From contig CAZMXP010000052.1 of the NCBI GenBank assembly GCA_964570285.1, positions 1 to 34,402 of the forward strand: a stretch of DNA of 34,402 nucleotides, given 5' to 3'. The position numbers and the translations under genes were made by a program. The notes beneath the pieces are model-generated. The model was not told the DNA's origin. It saw only the letters and a program-made list of their open reading frames with translations, and ran no database searches. The DNA is from CAZMXP01 sp964570285 (GTDB lineage Bacteria > Planctomycetota > PLA2). Below, in pieces: positions 15,043 through 22,909 of this stretch (position 1 is its first letter; each line of letters opens with the position of its first letter).

Positions 15043-16713
15043 CTAGGGCCCCGTGACATCCACCCGGAGGTCGAAGGGTGCCGACTGCGGGTCGCTCGCG
15101 CTGCGCACGCGCACGATGTAGCGGCCCGCGGCGAGGTCCTGCGCGCTCGCGACGGAGACTCCCGTGGCGAGCAGCGTGTTGGCGAGGTCGAGGATGTCGA
15201 CGCGCAGCACGCCCCCCGTCGTCAGCGTCGCGGTCAGGTCCGCGTCCGCGGCCAGCTCGACGAGGAAGTAGCGCTGGGACAGGAGGCCGATCTCCTGGTT
15301 CAGCGGCACCGGCGTGAGCGTGTCGACGAGATCCGCGAGCGTCTTCGTGAAGGGGGGCGACACGGCGGTGCCCGGCGCGCCGTCGGGCGCGAACTGCCGC
15401 GGCCAGCGGAGGCCGTTCGCCTCCGTCGCCGGGTAGGCGATGCCCTGGTCCTCGGGGAACTGCGTCAGCAGGTCGATGCGCACCGCGTTGAGCGAGAGGT
15501 CGGCGATGTACTGGTCGAAGAGCGTGAAAAGGTAGGGGTAGCTGCTCCCCCTGCGCGGCTTCGCGAGCGCCTGGCTCGTCAGCGTGAACGAGAAGACGAC
15601 GCCGTCCGCGTCGGTGCCGAAGGGGTCGGCGTCGTGGATGTCCCAGAGCAGCTCGGCGATCGTGAAGCGCGAGCCGATGCCGACGAGCGAGGGGTCCTGG
15701 TAGACGTTGGGGTCGCCGGGGCCGAGCGATCCCAGCGCGGGGTCGAAGAAGGACTCGATGTCGTAGAAGCGGACGATGCGCCCCTCCGCCTCCTGCCCCT
15801 CGGTGTCCCAGAAGGTGCGGTCCTTGCGTCCCTGGCACGCCCACCAGTCGAGAAACCCCTCGCGCCACGCCGCGCTCGGGACGAGCAGCGCCTCGTTCGC
15901 CTCGCCGGGAGGCGACGTCTCGAGATAGAAGAACGCGAGGAAGTAGAGGCCGAGCAGGCGCGTCAGCTGGGGCGGATCCCAGCAGTCGGTGTTGGACGCG
16001 AGGTCTCCGGCGATGCCCCCCGCGACCGTCAGCTTCCCGCGATTGCCCTCCGCGCGGAAGTGCGAGACGGCGCCGTTGCCCGGCTTCCAGTAGATGTCGA
16101 GATCGGGGAGCGGGCCGATGCCGCTGTGGCCCGCGTAGAACCCCTCGCGCAGCGCATCGGTGATCGCGTACGCGGCGCCCCCCGCCTCGCGCGTCACCGT
16201 GAGGTCGACGCGCATCGTGCTGTCGGCGGGGTTTCCCGCCGGCCCGACCTGGTGGCGGTAGGGGAGCGGCGACGCCTCGTCGGCGAAGACGCGCGCGGCG
16301 CTGCCGCCGAGATCGAGGCGCGCCTCGAGGCGCAGGATGACCGCGGTCGCGGGATTCTGCCCGAAGTTCACGAACACGGAGTAGTTGCCCGCCGCGTCCG
16401 TGGTCCCGGTCCCGAGCAGGGTGCCGTCGGGACGGAGGATCTCGACGGGCACGAACGGCGCCCTCCCGGGATTGGTCGTGAGCAGGAAGCCCTTCGCGAT
16501 CGGCATCCGCCCGTCGGGCAGGCGCCGGCTCAGGTCGGGGCCCATCGCGTGGTAGCTGACGCGACCGGTGACGGTGCGCACCGTGTCCGGGACGGGGACC
16601 GGCCCGCCGGTCGGCGGCCCCCCGCCGCCCCCCCCGCATCCCGCGGCAAGAAGCGCGAGCAACAGGACCCGCCGTGCCGGGCCTGCAACGGATCGCGGTG
16701 CGGACGCTCCCAC
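15043..16713 (-). CDS. Large lipoprotein with regulatory-like beta domain and PPC-like C-terminus
   Basis: The protein has 556 aa from GTG 16713. The signal ends in a lipobox (LLLALLAAGC) followed by a Gly-rich tether, so it is probably lipid-anchored. An N-terminal beta-sandwich-like part (VTGRVSYHA ... DGTLLGTGTTDAAGNYSVFV) resembles carboxypeptidase-regulatory-like domains. The middle (about 190-420) is not recognised; it is rich in aromatic residues and contains no HExxH metalloprotease motif. The C-terminal about 90 residues (RYFLVELAADADLTATLTTGG ... AAGRYIVRVRS) look like a bacterial pre-peptidase C-terminal (PPC) domain. Its place directly before DUF1800/DUF1501 suggests an envelope function shared with them. 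TATACT lies 8 nt before the start codon and there is no ribosome site. Confidence 0.75.
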   Translation of the reverse strand: MGASAPRSVAGPARRVLLLALLAAGCGGGGGGPPTGGPVPVPDTVRTVTGRVSYHAMGPDLSRRLPDGRMPIAKGFLLTTNPGRAPFVPVEILRPDGTLLGTGTTDAAGNYSVFVNFGQNPATAVILRLEARLDLGGSAARVFADEASPLPYRHQVGPAGNPADSTMRVDLTVTREAGGAAYAITDALREGFYAGHSGIGPLPDLDIYWKPGNGAVSHFRAEGNRGKLTVAGGIAGDLASNTDCWDPPQLTRLLGLYFLAFFYLETSPPGEANEALLVPSAAWREGFLDWWACQGRKDRTFWDTEGQEAEGRIVRFYDIESFFDPALGSLGPGDPNVYQDPSLVGIGSRFTIAELLWDIHDADPFGTDADGVVFSFTLTSQALAKPRRGSSYPYLFTLFDQYIADLSLNAVRIDLLTQFPEDQGIAYPATEANGLRWPRQFAPDGAPGTAVSPPFTKTLADLVDTLTPVPLNQEIGLLSQRYFLVELAADADLTATLTTGGVLRVDILDLANTLLATGVSVASAQDLAAGRYIVRVRSASDPQSAPFDLRVDVTGP

Positions 16714-16721
16714 GCGAATCC

Positions 16722-16727
16722 AGTATA
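16722..16727 (-). promoter_or_regulatory. Candidate -10 box (TATACT) of the lipoprotein gene
   Basis: TATACT is followed by 8 nt and then GTG 16713. It fits a leaderless start within the operon, internal to the larger unit beginning at 17957. No -35 match is visible. Confidence 0.35.
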
Positions 16728-16751
16728 GGCGACGGGGCGCGACCGGGAGCG

Positions 16752-17495
16752 TCAGCGCCAGCCGAGCATCGTCAGCAGTCCGGCTGCGAACGCGGCGGAG
16801 GCGTCGCCCGGCGGCGCCACGTCGAGATAGGCCTCCAGCGCCGCCGCGACATCGCAGGCGGACCCCTTCGCGGCGCAGAGCCCCGCCGCCACGAACGCCG
16901 CCTCGCCGGCCGGGAGGTCGCGCCGCAGCGCCTGCAGCGCGAGCGCATCCTCCTCGGCGAGCTCCCGCATCGTGAAGCCGCCTTCCAGACGGTCCGACTC
17001 GCCCCAGCGCAGCGACCGCCCCGTGGCATCGTAGGCGCGGATCTCGTAGCGGTAGGGCCTTCCGTCCCCCGAGCCCCCTTCCAAGCGGCCGGGAGGCCGG
17101 AGGCGGTAGCGCGGTTCGCGCAGGACGTCGCTGCCGATCCAGAGCGTGTCGCCGCGGTAGAGCCGGAAGCCGTAGGTCGCCGCGCCCTCCACGGCGGGCC
17201 AGCGGAACGCCGGCAGGTCGAAGACGAGCGCGCCCTCGGGCGCGAGGGCCGGGACCGCGGCGCCGCTCGCGGCGAACTTGGCGAGGCGCTGCGTCGCGAG
17301 TCCGGTCGACATGGAGGCCGGGCGCGCGTCGACGGGGACGAGGAACGGCAGGACGATGCCCGCGAGCACGACGAGGACGATGGTGCGCACCGGCGGCAGC
17401 GAACTCGCGCCGCCCCGGGCGAACGAGGGGAGGAGTTCGGCGGCGAGGGTGCCGCCGGCGCGGCGGACGAGGGGGATGAGTCTGAGGAGGGGCAT
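16752..17495 (-). CDS. Membrane-anchored protein of unknown function
   Basis: The protein has 247 aa. A single hydrophobic segment at about residues 36-54 (VRTIVLVVLAGIVLPFLVPV) follows a basic cytoplasmic N-terminus, so the remainder is probably periplasmic. The central region (FDLPAFRWPAVEGAATYGFRLYRGD ... YRYEIRAYDATGRSLRWGES) has the W-P-x-v-x-g-A-x-x-Y-x-F/L pattern of fibronectin-III-like domains seen in envelope proteins. A C-terminal helical part contains two cysteines (AGLCAAKGSACDV). It is the second gene of the envelope operon, 12 bp after the first gene and 38 bp before the lipoprotein gene. No specific function is assigned. Confidence 0.7.
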   Translation of the reverse strand: MPLLRLIPLVRRAGGTLAAELLPSFARGGASSLPPVRTIVLVVLAGIVLPFLVPVDARPASMSTGLATQRLAKFAASGAAVPALAPEGALVFDLPAFRWPAVEGAATYGFRLYRGDTLWIGSDVLREPRYRLRPPGRLEGGSGDGRPYRYEIRAYDATGRSLRWGESDRLEGGFTMRELAEEDALALQALRRDLPAGEAAFVAAGLCAAKGSACDVAAALEAYLDVAPPGDASAAFAAGLLTMLGWR

Positions 17496-17507
17496 GCGCG
17501 GCGCTCC

Positions 17508-17957
17508 TTATGTACCTGTGTCGGCGGCCGCGGGCAAGGAGACGAGCGAGAGGCGGAGCGTCGCGACGCGCATCGAGCCGGGTTCGCAGGCGAAGTCCGC
17601 GAGGCGGGACCCGAGCCTCGCCTCGAGCGCCCTGAGTCCGTCGCGGGTGAGGCCGGGGTGGTCCACGGTGACCTCGAGGGAGCCTTGGCCTGCGCCGTGG
17701 ATCACGCACTCCTCCGCGTCGAGGGAGAGGAAGAGCCCGGAGAGCAGGCGCTCGAGGCTCGCTTCCGGGACGGCCTCGGGCGGGATGGGGCGCACGTCCC
17801 GCATCGGCACCCAGTAGCGGCGGTCGGTGCCGGGGTAGTAGAGGTTGCCGCTGCCGCGCCTCAGCGCGAGCAGGATGGCCGCGCCTTCGCCGGTTCTCAT
17901 CGACTGCCGGTAGTCGGGCGAGGGCACGACCAGCGAACCGACCGGAGGGGAGTCCAT
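17508..17957 (-). CDS. Hypothetical protein, first gene of the envelope operon
   Basis: The protein has 149 aa and begins MDSPPVGSLVVPSPDYRQSM. It has no signal peptide or membrane segment and belongs to no family I recognise. Composition and GC3 match neighbouring native genes and it lies 12 bp before the membrane-protein gene, supporting a real gene. The C-terminal half has alternating hydrophobic residues (SLEVTVDHPGLTRDGLRALEARLGS, SMRVATLRLSLVSLP) suggestive of a small alpha/beta domain. A TAGACT box lies 9 nt upstream of the ATG without a ribosome site. It is divergent from the giant sigma-54 activator gene. Confidence 0.62.
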   Translation of the reverse strand: MDSPPVGSLVVPSPDYRQSMRTGEGAAILLALRRGSGNLYYPGTDRRYWVPMRDVRPIPPEAVPEASLERLLSGLFLSLDAEECVIHGAGQGSLEVTVDHPGLTRDGLRALEARLGSRLADFACEPGSMRVATLRLSLVSLPAAADTGT

Positions 17958-17966
17958 GGGCCTGCG

Positions 17967-17972
17967 AGTCTA
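17967..17972 (-). promoter_or_regulatory. Candidate -10 box (TAGACT) of the envelope operon
   Basis: On the minus strand TAGACT is followed by 9 nt and the ATG at 17957. The match is modest, but it repeats the TANNNT-to-start spacing seen at other genes in the window that lack a ribosome site. Confidence 0.3.
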
Positions 17973-18002
17973 CGCGCCGGGAGAGCACCTCCGCTGGCGG
18001 GA

Positions 18003-18016
18003 TTGTGAATAACCTG
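18003..18016 (-). promoter_or_regulatory. CAGGTTATTCACAA box (DnaA-box-like), second copy
   Basis: It matches the box at 763-776 at 13 of 14 positions and contains TTATTCACA (TTATNCACA). It lies in the 197-bp gap between the envelope operon and the sigma-54 activator gene. Confidence 0.35.
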
Positions 18017-18040
18017 CGGGCCCCGGTGGCGCGGTTCGTG

Positions 18041-18052
18041 GCGCGATCGCGC
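18041..18052. promoter_or_regulatory. GCGCGATCGCGC palindrome, possible upstream activator site
   Basis: A perfect 12-bp palindrome centred about 84 bp upstream of the start site predicted from the sigma-54-like promoter at 18104-18119, a normal distance for an activator site. CG-rich palindromes are common in such DNA, so this is tentative. Confidence 0.28.
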
Positions 18053-18103
18053 AAGTCCGGTCCCGGCAAGGGGTTTGGGCGCCTCCGGATTTCTCTCGCG
18101 CGG

Positions 18104-18119
18104 CGGCGCGCCACTTGCT
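18104..18119 (+). promoter_or_regulatory. Candidate sigma-54 promoter of the giant signalling operon
   Basis: CGGCGCGCCACTTGCT has GG and GC exactly 10 nt apart and TTGCT at the -12 element. It departs from the consensus TGGCACG-N4-TTGCW at two positions (C for the first T, G for A). The start of transcription would be near 18130, leaving a short leader with GGGAGG (18143-18148) and the TTG start at 18155. The first gene downstream itself encodes a sigma-54 activator. Confidence 0.45.
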
Positions 18120-18154
18120 AAGCCTTGGGAAGACAGTGGGGCGGGAGGCGAGAG

Positions 18155-21100
18155 TTGGATGGAGACGCCCTGCGTGAGCACTTCATTGCCGGTACGAGGC
18201 AAGAGGTCTGCCCCTTCGGTGACGACGCCGTCGAGTGGGACTACTCGCGGTACTCGCGCGCGCTCGGACTGACCGACGAGATCGGGCTGCACGAGATCCC
18301 GCACACGGGGGCGGCCGTGGTGGGCGTGCCGCCGTCGCGCTGGCCGGGCCTCGCGGCGGACTACCGGGAGTGGTGCGAGGCCGCCCGGTGGCGGTTTGTC
18401 TTCGTCTCGGGACGGCCCTCGGTTCTCGTGCCGGACGGCATCGCGTACGGCGTCGGCGACGCGATCGCCGGCGCGGATTCGATGCTCTTCGCGCGGTCGG
18501 GGAACGGCGGCCGTCCCGCGCTCGGCAGGAGGCCGCGTGCCGCGGGCATGTCGATCCCGCTGACCTCGGGCGAGCGCTGGCTCATCGCGACCGACCGCGT
18601 GCGCCGCCGCGTGCGCAGCGCGTCCGCGCAGGAGGGGCTGCTCCTGTTCATCGAGGAGGCGCAGTGTGTCAGCGCGGCGGCGATGAACATGCTCAGCCAC
18701 TGGCTCGACGCGCACCGCGCGTGGAAGGCGCGCATGCTCTCCCGCGACGCGCGCCTCTACTTCGTGCTGGTGACGACGCCGGAGCGGCAGGGCGGCCTCG
18801 TCAGGATGTTCGAGCGCTACGCCTCGCTCGGCAACGTGCTCTGCGTGAGGTCGGAAGACCGGGACAGCCCGGACGAGCGCCGCCGCAACGTCCGCGCGCG
18901 CGCGCGCCTCTCCGCGGAGGACGAGCACCTGCTCGCGGCGCTGGGCGCCTCCCCTCTCGCGCTCGAGGCACGCGACCTCGCGCTGCTCTTCGGCACGAGC
19001 GCCGTCGGGCGCGCCGAGGAGCTCGCCCAAGCGGACCTCCTGCGCCGGCGCATCGAGTACGGGCGGACGGTCTTCGCCGCCAACCCCGCGCACCTCGACG
19101 GGCTGCCCCCTCCTCCCGAACGCGTCCTGCGGGGGCTCCTCGCGCGACTGAGGCGACGCGCCCACGGCGGCCGCGGGCACGGCCACGTGCATGCGGCGAT
19201 GGCCTCGCTCGCGTTCCGGCTCGGAGAGCCGCTGCGCGCGCTCGCGTGCCTTGGCCGCATGGGCCACGCCGACGACGCGGTCGTGCCCCTGGACCTGCTC
19301 GAGGATCTCGACGGGAGGCTCGGGCAGCTCGTGGACCCGCCGCCGCACGAGGAAATGAGAGGGGAACCAGGCCCCTGCACGTGCGACGAAGGCGCCTCGC
19401 CGAACGCAAGCGGGGGGGCCGCGGGGGGGGGCTCCCCCGAGATCGCGGCGAGTCCTGAGCGCCTCCGTGGAGGGACCACCCGACCCGAGACGGAGTCGCC
19501 GGACGCCGGTGTGACGATTGCGGAGGGCGCGCGCGCCTCACGCGGTTCGGCCCCAGGCGCGCCCCATGCCGTCCCCGTCCTCGTCTCCGCCACTGCGCCC
19601 GCCGCCGCACCTGCCCCGGCTTCGGCCCCGGGTTCAGCCCCCCGATCGCCCGACCGCGACGACCGCGCCAGCGCGGACGCGACAGGAGGCCACGCCGCCA
19701 GCGCCGCCACCCCGGGCCAGAGCGACCGCCATGCGCCGACGCCCCACCGGATGGACGAGCCGTCAGCCCGCACCCGGCGCCAGCCGCGGCTCCGCGCCGC
19801 CACGATCGCCTCCTGGATCGCCTGGCACGCGCACCAGCGGAACTACGCGCGCGCGAAACACCTGATCCAGGTGCTCGCACGGGTGCCGCACCGCGGCGAG
19901 GCCGACCTCTACGGCACGCTGACCCACATCCTGTGCACGGGCCGCACCCACCTCGACCAGACCCTGCCCGAGGGCTTCTGGGCGACGCTGTCCGCCCCGA
20001 CGATCGACCCCGCCCTCCTCGACACCGTCTGCATCCTCGCCGACCTCTTCGCCCGCATCCGCCTCATGACCGACAAGGAGATCCTGGAGCGGTTTGAGGT
20101 GGTGGAGGGGGTGTTTGAGTCTCTGTTTCAGAGCCCCGGTCGTGGAAGGATTGCTTCGCCACACGGTGACTCCCTCTTCAAGCTTGCGACAGTGATGCAC
20201 CTGAGGGTTTCGACGCACGTCCACGCACACTTGCGTCGGGAGGCACTCACGCTTCCGACGGGCCATCGCCCGGCCAGCACGCTTGGTGTGCCGAATGCCG
20301 TGATGGTTCCAGCGTACTGCCAGGCGACCGCAATGTACGCTGAGATCCTAGGCGGTGTTGCTTGTGATTCGCCTACGAATGAGCAACCCGCTCTCTCTCT
20401 GACACTCACGCTGATTGGTGCCACCGGAAATCCCCGCGACGCACACGCGCAACTGGCCTGCATGTTCCAAACAATGGCGACCCGCGGACTAAGGCTCCTG
20501 CTCAGACACTCGGCGGACGACTTGGTGCTCCTACTGCCCAGCTGCGCTCAGGAACAGTTGCGGCAAAGAGTATCAAGCACCCTGCAGGTGATGTCGTGTG
20601 GAAGAACGTGGCGCTTGAGCGCAGCTCGGCTCTTTCTTGCGCGTCAGGCTGCCGGCCATTCGATTAGTACATACGGACATAGCGCCACTGCATTGGGCCT
20701 AGTGCTCTTGACTGCCGGTGATCTCGTCGGTGCGCGGGATGCCATGCGTTTGGGCAGAGGCGCGGCCGAACGATCGGCTGTCAACTCGGCCTTTCACCTC
20801 CTCCTCAGGGCCTTGTTTGCGCGAAAGCTTTTGGATGGCCGCGACATCGCGGCCCTTCGTGCTTCACTCTCCCTCACGGGTGGCCTGTTGCCATCGCGCG
20901 AAGGCACGTTCTTGCGTCACTTCGTTGCTGGGACCGAGGCCGTGATTCGAAGACAGTTTGCTCTAGCGTCAGACGAGTACTGGACCGCCGCTCACGTCTT
21001 CCGTGGGGCTGCCCATGGGCCTCAATGGACAATGAGGAGCTCTGCCATCATCTCAGCTATCAAATGCGACAGGCTTCAGGCGCTGTCATTGAGTGCCGCG

Positions 21101-22909
21101 GACCGCGAGCAAGGGACTCACGGCGCAGGTTCGGTAACGAAGACGATCCGCGCGCTGGTGTCCCACGATAGCGGGCCGGTGCTAGCACTTAGCTACGAGA
21201 CTGACGCGCTGATGCACAATCTAGAGTGGCTCATCTTGGGCCTCGAGCAGCATGCACGGTCATCCTCAAGTGTGTCGGGGGACAATCTGCTGACCTGGAT
21301 CGTCTGCCTCAAGCGCTACGTTGATCCTGGGCTTCAATCCGTCGGAACAAGTCTAATGTCGATGTTGAGGAGGCACGCGCCACGCCTCTTTGCTAGCATA
21401 TCTGAACAACTCCGAGGAACTCTTGGTGGCCTGATGCCAGCAGCGCCCATCGATTGTGCTGCCGGAAGCGGTGTCGAGAGTCTGAAAGGAGTCGTAGATG
21501 AGCGAACGTGTGCGGCACTGGTCGAGAGAGCCAGGGGTGACAACCGGGTGGCGCTCATGATCGCGCGCGGCGCGGGGCTATCACGCCGACGATTGGCGCA
21601 ACGCGTGAACCAACGATGGTTTGATGATGCTGCGGTGTTCTCTCAGTTGACTAGGCTGCTGCATCACGAGGGCGAACGCGGGCTCGACACTCCGCTTGGC
21701 GTGTTAGCATACACTTGGTCTAGGCCGTCCCACAAGGAGGTCTCCGGTCCCGTGCTCAGTAGCATCACGGTGGACTCGCGAGGATGCCTTGAACTCAAGG
21801 CGCGCGGCTCATCTCGGGGAACGATGGAAGTGCGCCGGGGGTCACCGCACGGCGAGCTCGTTCACCGTGAGCAGTCGGCCCCCCTTGTGCTTCGGCGTGC
21901 ACGCCAGGTGGGGCGGTCTCCACTCGAATTCACAGGCACGTCTCCGGCAGCAACGGAGATCAGGGAGATGATCGAGATCGCAGCTGCATGCGACCATCCG
22001 GTGCTTATCCTCGGTGAGACGGGGACGGGGAAGGAGCTGGTTGCACGCGCGATTCACGCCAAGTCGCGTCGGGGCAGAAGCGCTATCACCGTCCTGGACC
22101 CCGCATCCTGTGTCGAATCCCTTCTGGAGTCCGTTCTCTTTGGGCACGTGAAGGGATCGTTTACTGGAGCGACAGCGTCGCACGACGGTCTATTCGCGCA
22201 GGCGCATCACTCCACGCTGCTACTTGACGAAATCGCGAGCCTGCCCTTGCGCGTTCAATGCACACTGCTCAGGGTCATTGAATCCGGCGAGTATCGGTCT
22301 GTCGGTAGTTCGCACAGTACCTGGTCGGACTTTCGGCTACTGTCGAGTGGGCCGCCTACACTACCGAGCCTGATAGGCGCAGGTGCGTTTCGATCGGACC
22401 TGTACTATCGGATCAGCACGTTGACAATCGCGATCCCGCCCCTACGTGAGAGACCCGGAGATGCCGTTGAGATCGCTCGCCGATGGGCTCGTCGCCACGG
22501 CGCGACGATAGGTGACTGTGCATTCGCGTTCATAGATCAGAATCCGTGGCCGGGAAACGTTCGGGAACTCCTTGCGGCGCTACGAGTGGCCAGCGCACAC
22601 TCGAAGACGTCAGTTATCGATGCCGGCGCTCTGGCACACAGTCCGGCGAGGCACACAGCGTTGATTGGCGGCAGGCAGTGGCCGCTACTGCCTGGCCCAC
22701 AAGAGATCGAACGGCTAGAAGCTGCTCTCGATAGGGGGCAGGCGTTTACGGTGAACGACGTGTGTGCCGCCATGAAGATGTCCCGGCGCTCGGCGCAAAG
22801 ATTCTTGTCCCGGCTGTGCGGACTCTCCGCGCTTCGGCGGTACGGTGCAGCGAGAGGCACGCGCTACATGTTCGCCGACGCCCCCGAGGGGCAGTCTGGG
22901 GTAACCTAA
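18155..22909 (+). CDS. Giant sigma-54-dependent activator with degenerate STAND-like module, helical-repeat middle and winged-helix-like C-terminus
   Basis: The protein has 1584 aa. TTG 18155 is chosen because GGGAGG lies 6 nt upstream; the frame is open to 18125. Residues 1-420 resemble a STAND/AAA ATPase: Walker-B-like LLLFIEEAQ (162-170) and a sensor-like LYFVLVTTPE, but no Walker A. An Ala/Pro-rich linker (about 425-530) and a long helical, TPR-like region follow. The sigma-54 AAA+ domain is complete: GETGTGKE (1287-1294), GSFTGA loop (1334-1339, Ser in place of the usual Ala), STLLLDEI (D1358, E1359), arginine fingers FRSDLYYRIS (about 1412) and PWPGNVREL. The last 65 residues (NDVCAAMKMSRRSAQRFLSRL, then LRRYGAARGTRYMF) look like a winged helix, not Fis. 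There is no receiver domain. Base composition changes abruptly near codon 646. Confidence 0.85.
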   Translation: MDGDALREHFIAGTRQEVCPFGDDAVEWDYSRYSRALGLTDEIGLHEIPHTGAAVVGVPPSRWPGLAADYREWCEAARWRFVFVSGRPSVLVPDGIAYGVGDAIAGADSMLFARSGNGGRPALGRRPRAAGMSIPLTSGERWLIATDRVRRRVRSASAQEGLLLFIEEAQCVSAAAMNMLSHWLDAHRAWKARMLSRDARLYFVLVTTPERQGGLVRMFERYASLGNVLCVRSEDRDSPDERRRNVRARARLSAEDEHLLAALGASPLALEARDLALLFGTSAVGRAEELAQADLLRRRIEYGRTVFAANPAHLDGLPPPPERVLRGLLARLRRRAHGGRGHGHVHAAMASLAFRLGEPLRALACLGRMGHADDAVVPLDLLEDLDGRLGQLVDPPPHEEMRGEPGPCTCDEGASPNASGGAAGGGSPEIAASPERLRGGTTRPETESPDAGVTIAEGARASRGSAPGAPHAVPVLVSATAPAAAPAPASAPGSAPRSPDRDDRASADATGGHAASAATPGQSDRHAPTPHRMDEPSARTRRQPRLRAATIASWIAWHAHQRNYARAKHLIQVLARVPHRGEADLYGTLTHILCTGRTHLDQTLPEGFWATLSAPTIDPALLDTVCILADLFARIRLMTDKEILERFEVVEGVFESLFQSPGRGRIASPHGDSLFKLATVMHLRVSTHVHAHLRREALTLPTGHRPASTLGVPNAVMVPAYCQATAMYAEILGGVACDSPTNEQPALSLTLTLIGATGNPRDAHAQLACMFQTMATRGLRLLLRHSADDLVLLLPSCAQEQLRQRVSSTLQVMSCGRTWRLSAARLFLARQAAGHSISTYGHSATALGLVLLTAGDLVGARDAMRLGRGAAERSAVNSAFHLLLRALFARKLLDGRDIAALRASLSLTGGLLPSREGTFLRHFVAGTEAVIRRQFALASDEYWTAAHVFRGAAHGPQWTMRSSAIISAIKCDRLQALSLSAADREQGTHGAGSVTKTIRALVSHDSGPVLALSYETDALMHNLEWLILGLEQHARSSSSVSGDNLLTWIVCLKRYVDPGLQSVGTSLMSMLRRHAPRLFASISEQLRGTLGGLMPAAPIDCAAGSGVESLKGVVDERTCAALVERARGDNRVALMIARGAGLSRRRLAQRVNQRWFDDAAVFSQLTRLLHHEGERGLDTPLGVLAYTWSRPSHKEVSGPVLSSITVDSRGCLELKARGSSRGTMEVRRGSPHGELVHREQSAPLVLRRARQVGRSPLEFTGTSPAATEIREMIEIAAACDHPVLILGETGTGKELVARAIHAKSRRGRSAITVLDPASCVESLLESVLFGHVKGSFTGATASHDGLFAQAHHSTLLLDEIASLPLRVQCTLLRVIESGEYRSVGSSHSTWSDFRLLSSGPPTLPSLIGAGAFRSDLYYRISTLTIAIPPLRERPGDAVEIARRWARRHGATIGDCAFAFIDQNPWPGNVRELLAALRVASAHSKTSVIDAGALAHSPARHTALIGGRQWPLLPGPQEIERLEAALDRGQAFTVNDVCAAMKMSRRSAQRFLSRLCGLSALRRYGAARGTRYMFADAPEGQSGVT

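Noticed and set aside
18125..18154. Longer N-terminus of the sigma-54 activator from TTG 18125
   Set aside because: It has no ribosome site and would lie upstream of the transcription start predicted from the sigma-54-like promoter. TTG 18155 has GGGAGG at 6 nt. The choice remains provisional.
21750..21950. FHA domain before the sigma-54 AAA+ module
   Set aside because: Some activators coupled to Ser/Thr kinases carry FHA here, but the GR...SxxH...N pattern is not visible in this stretch.
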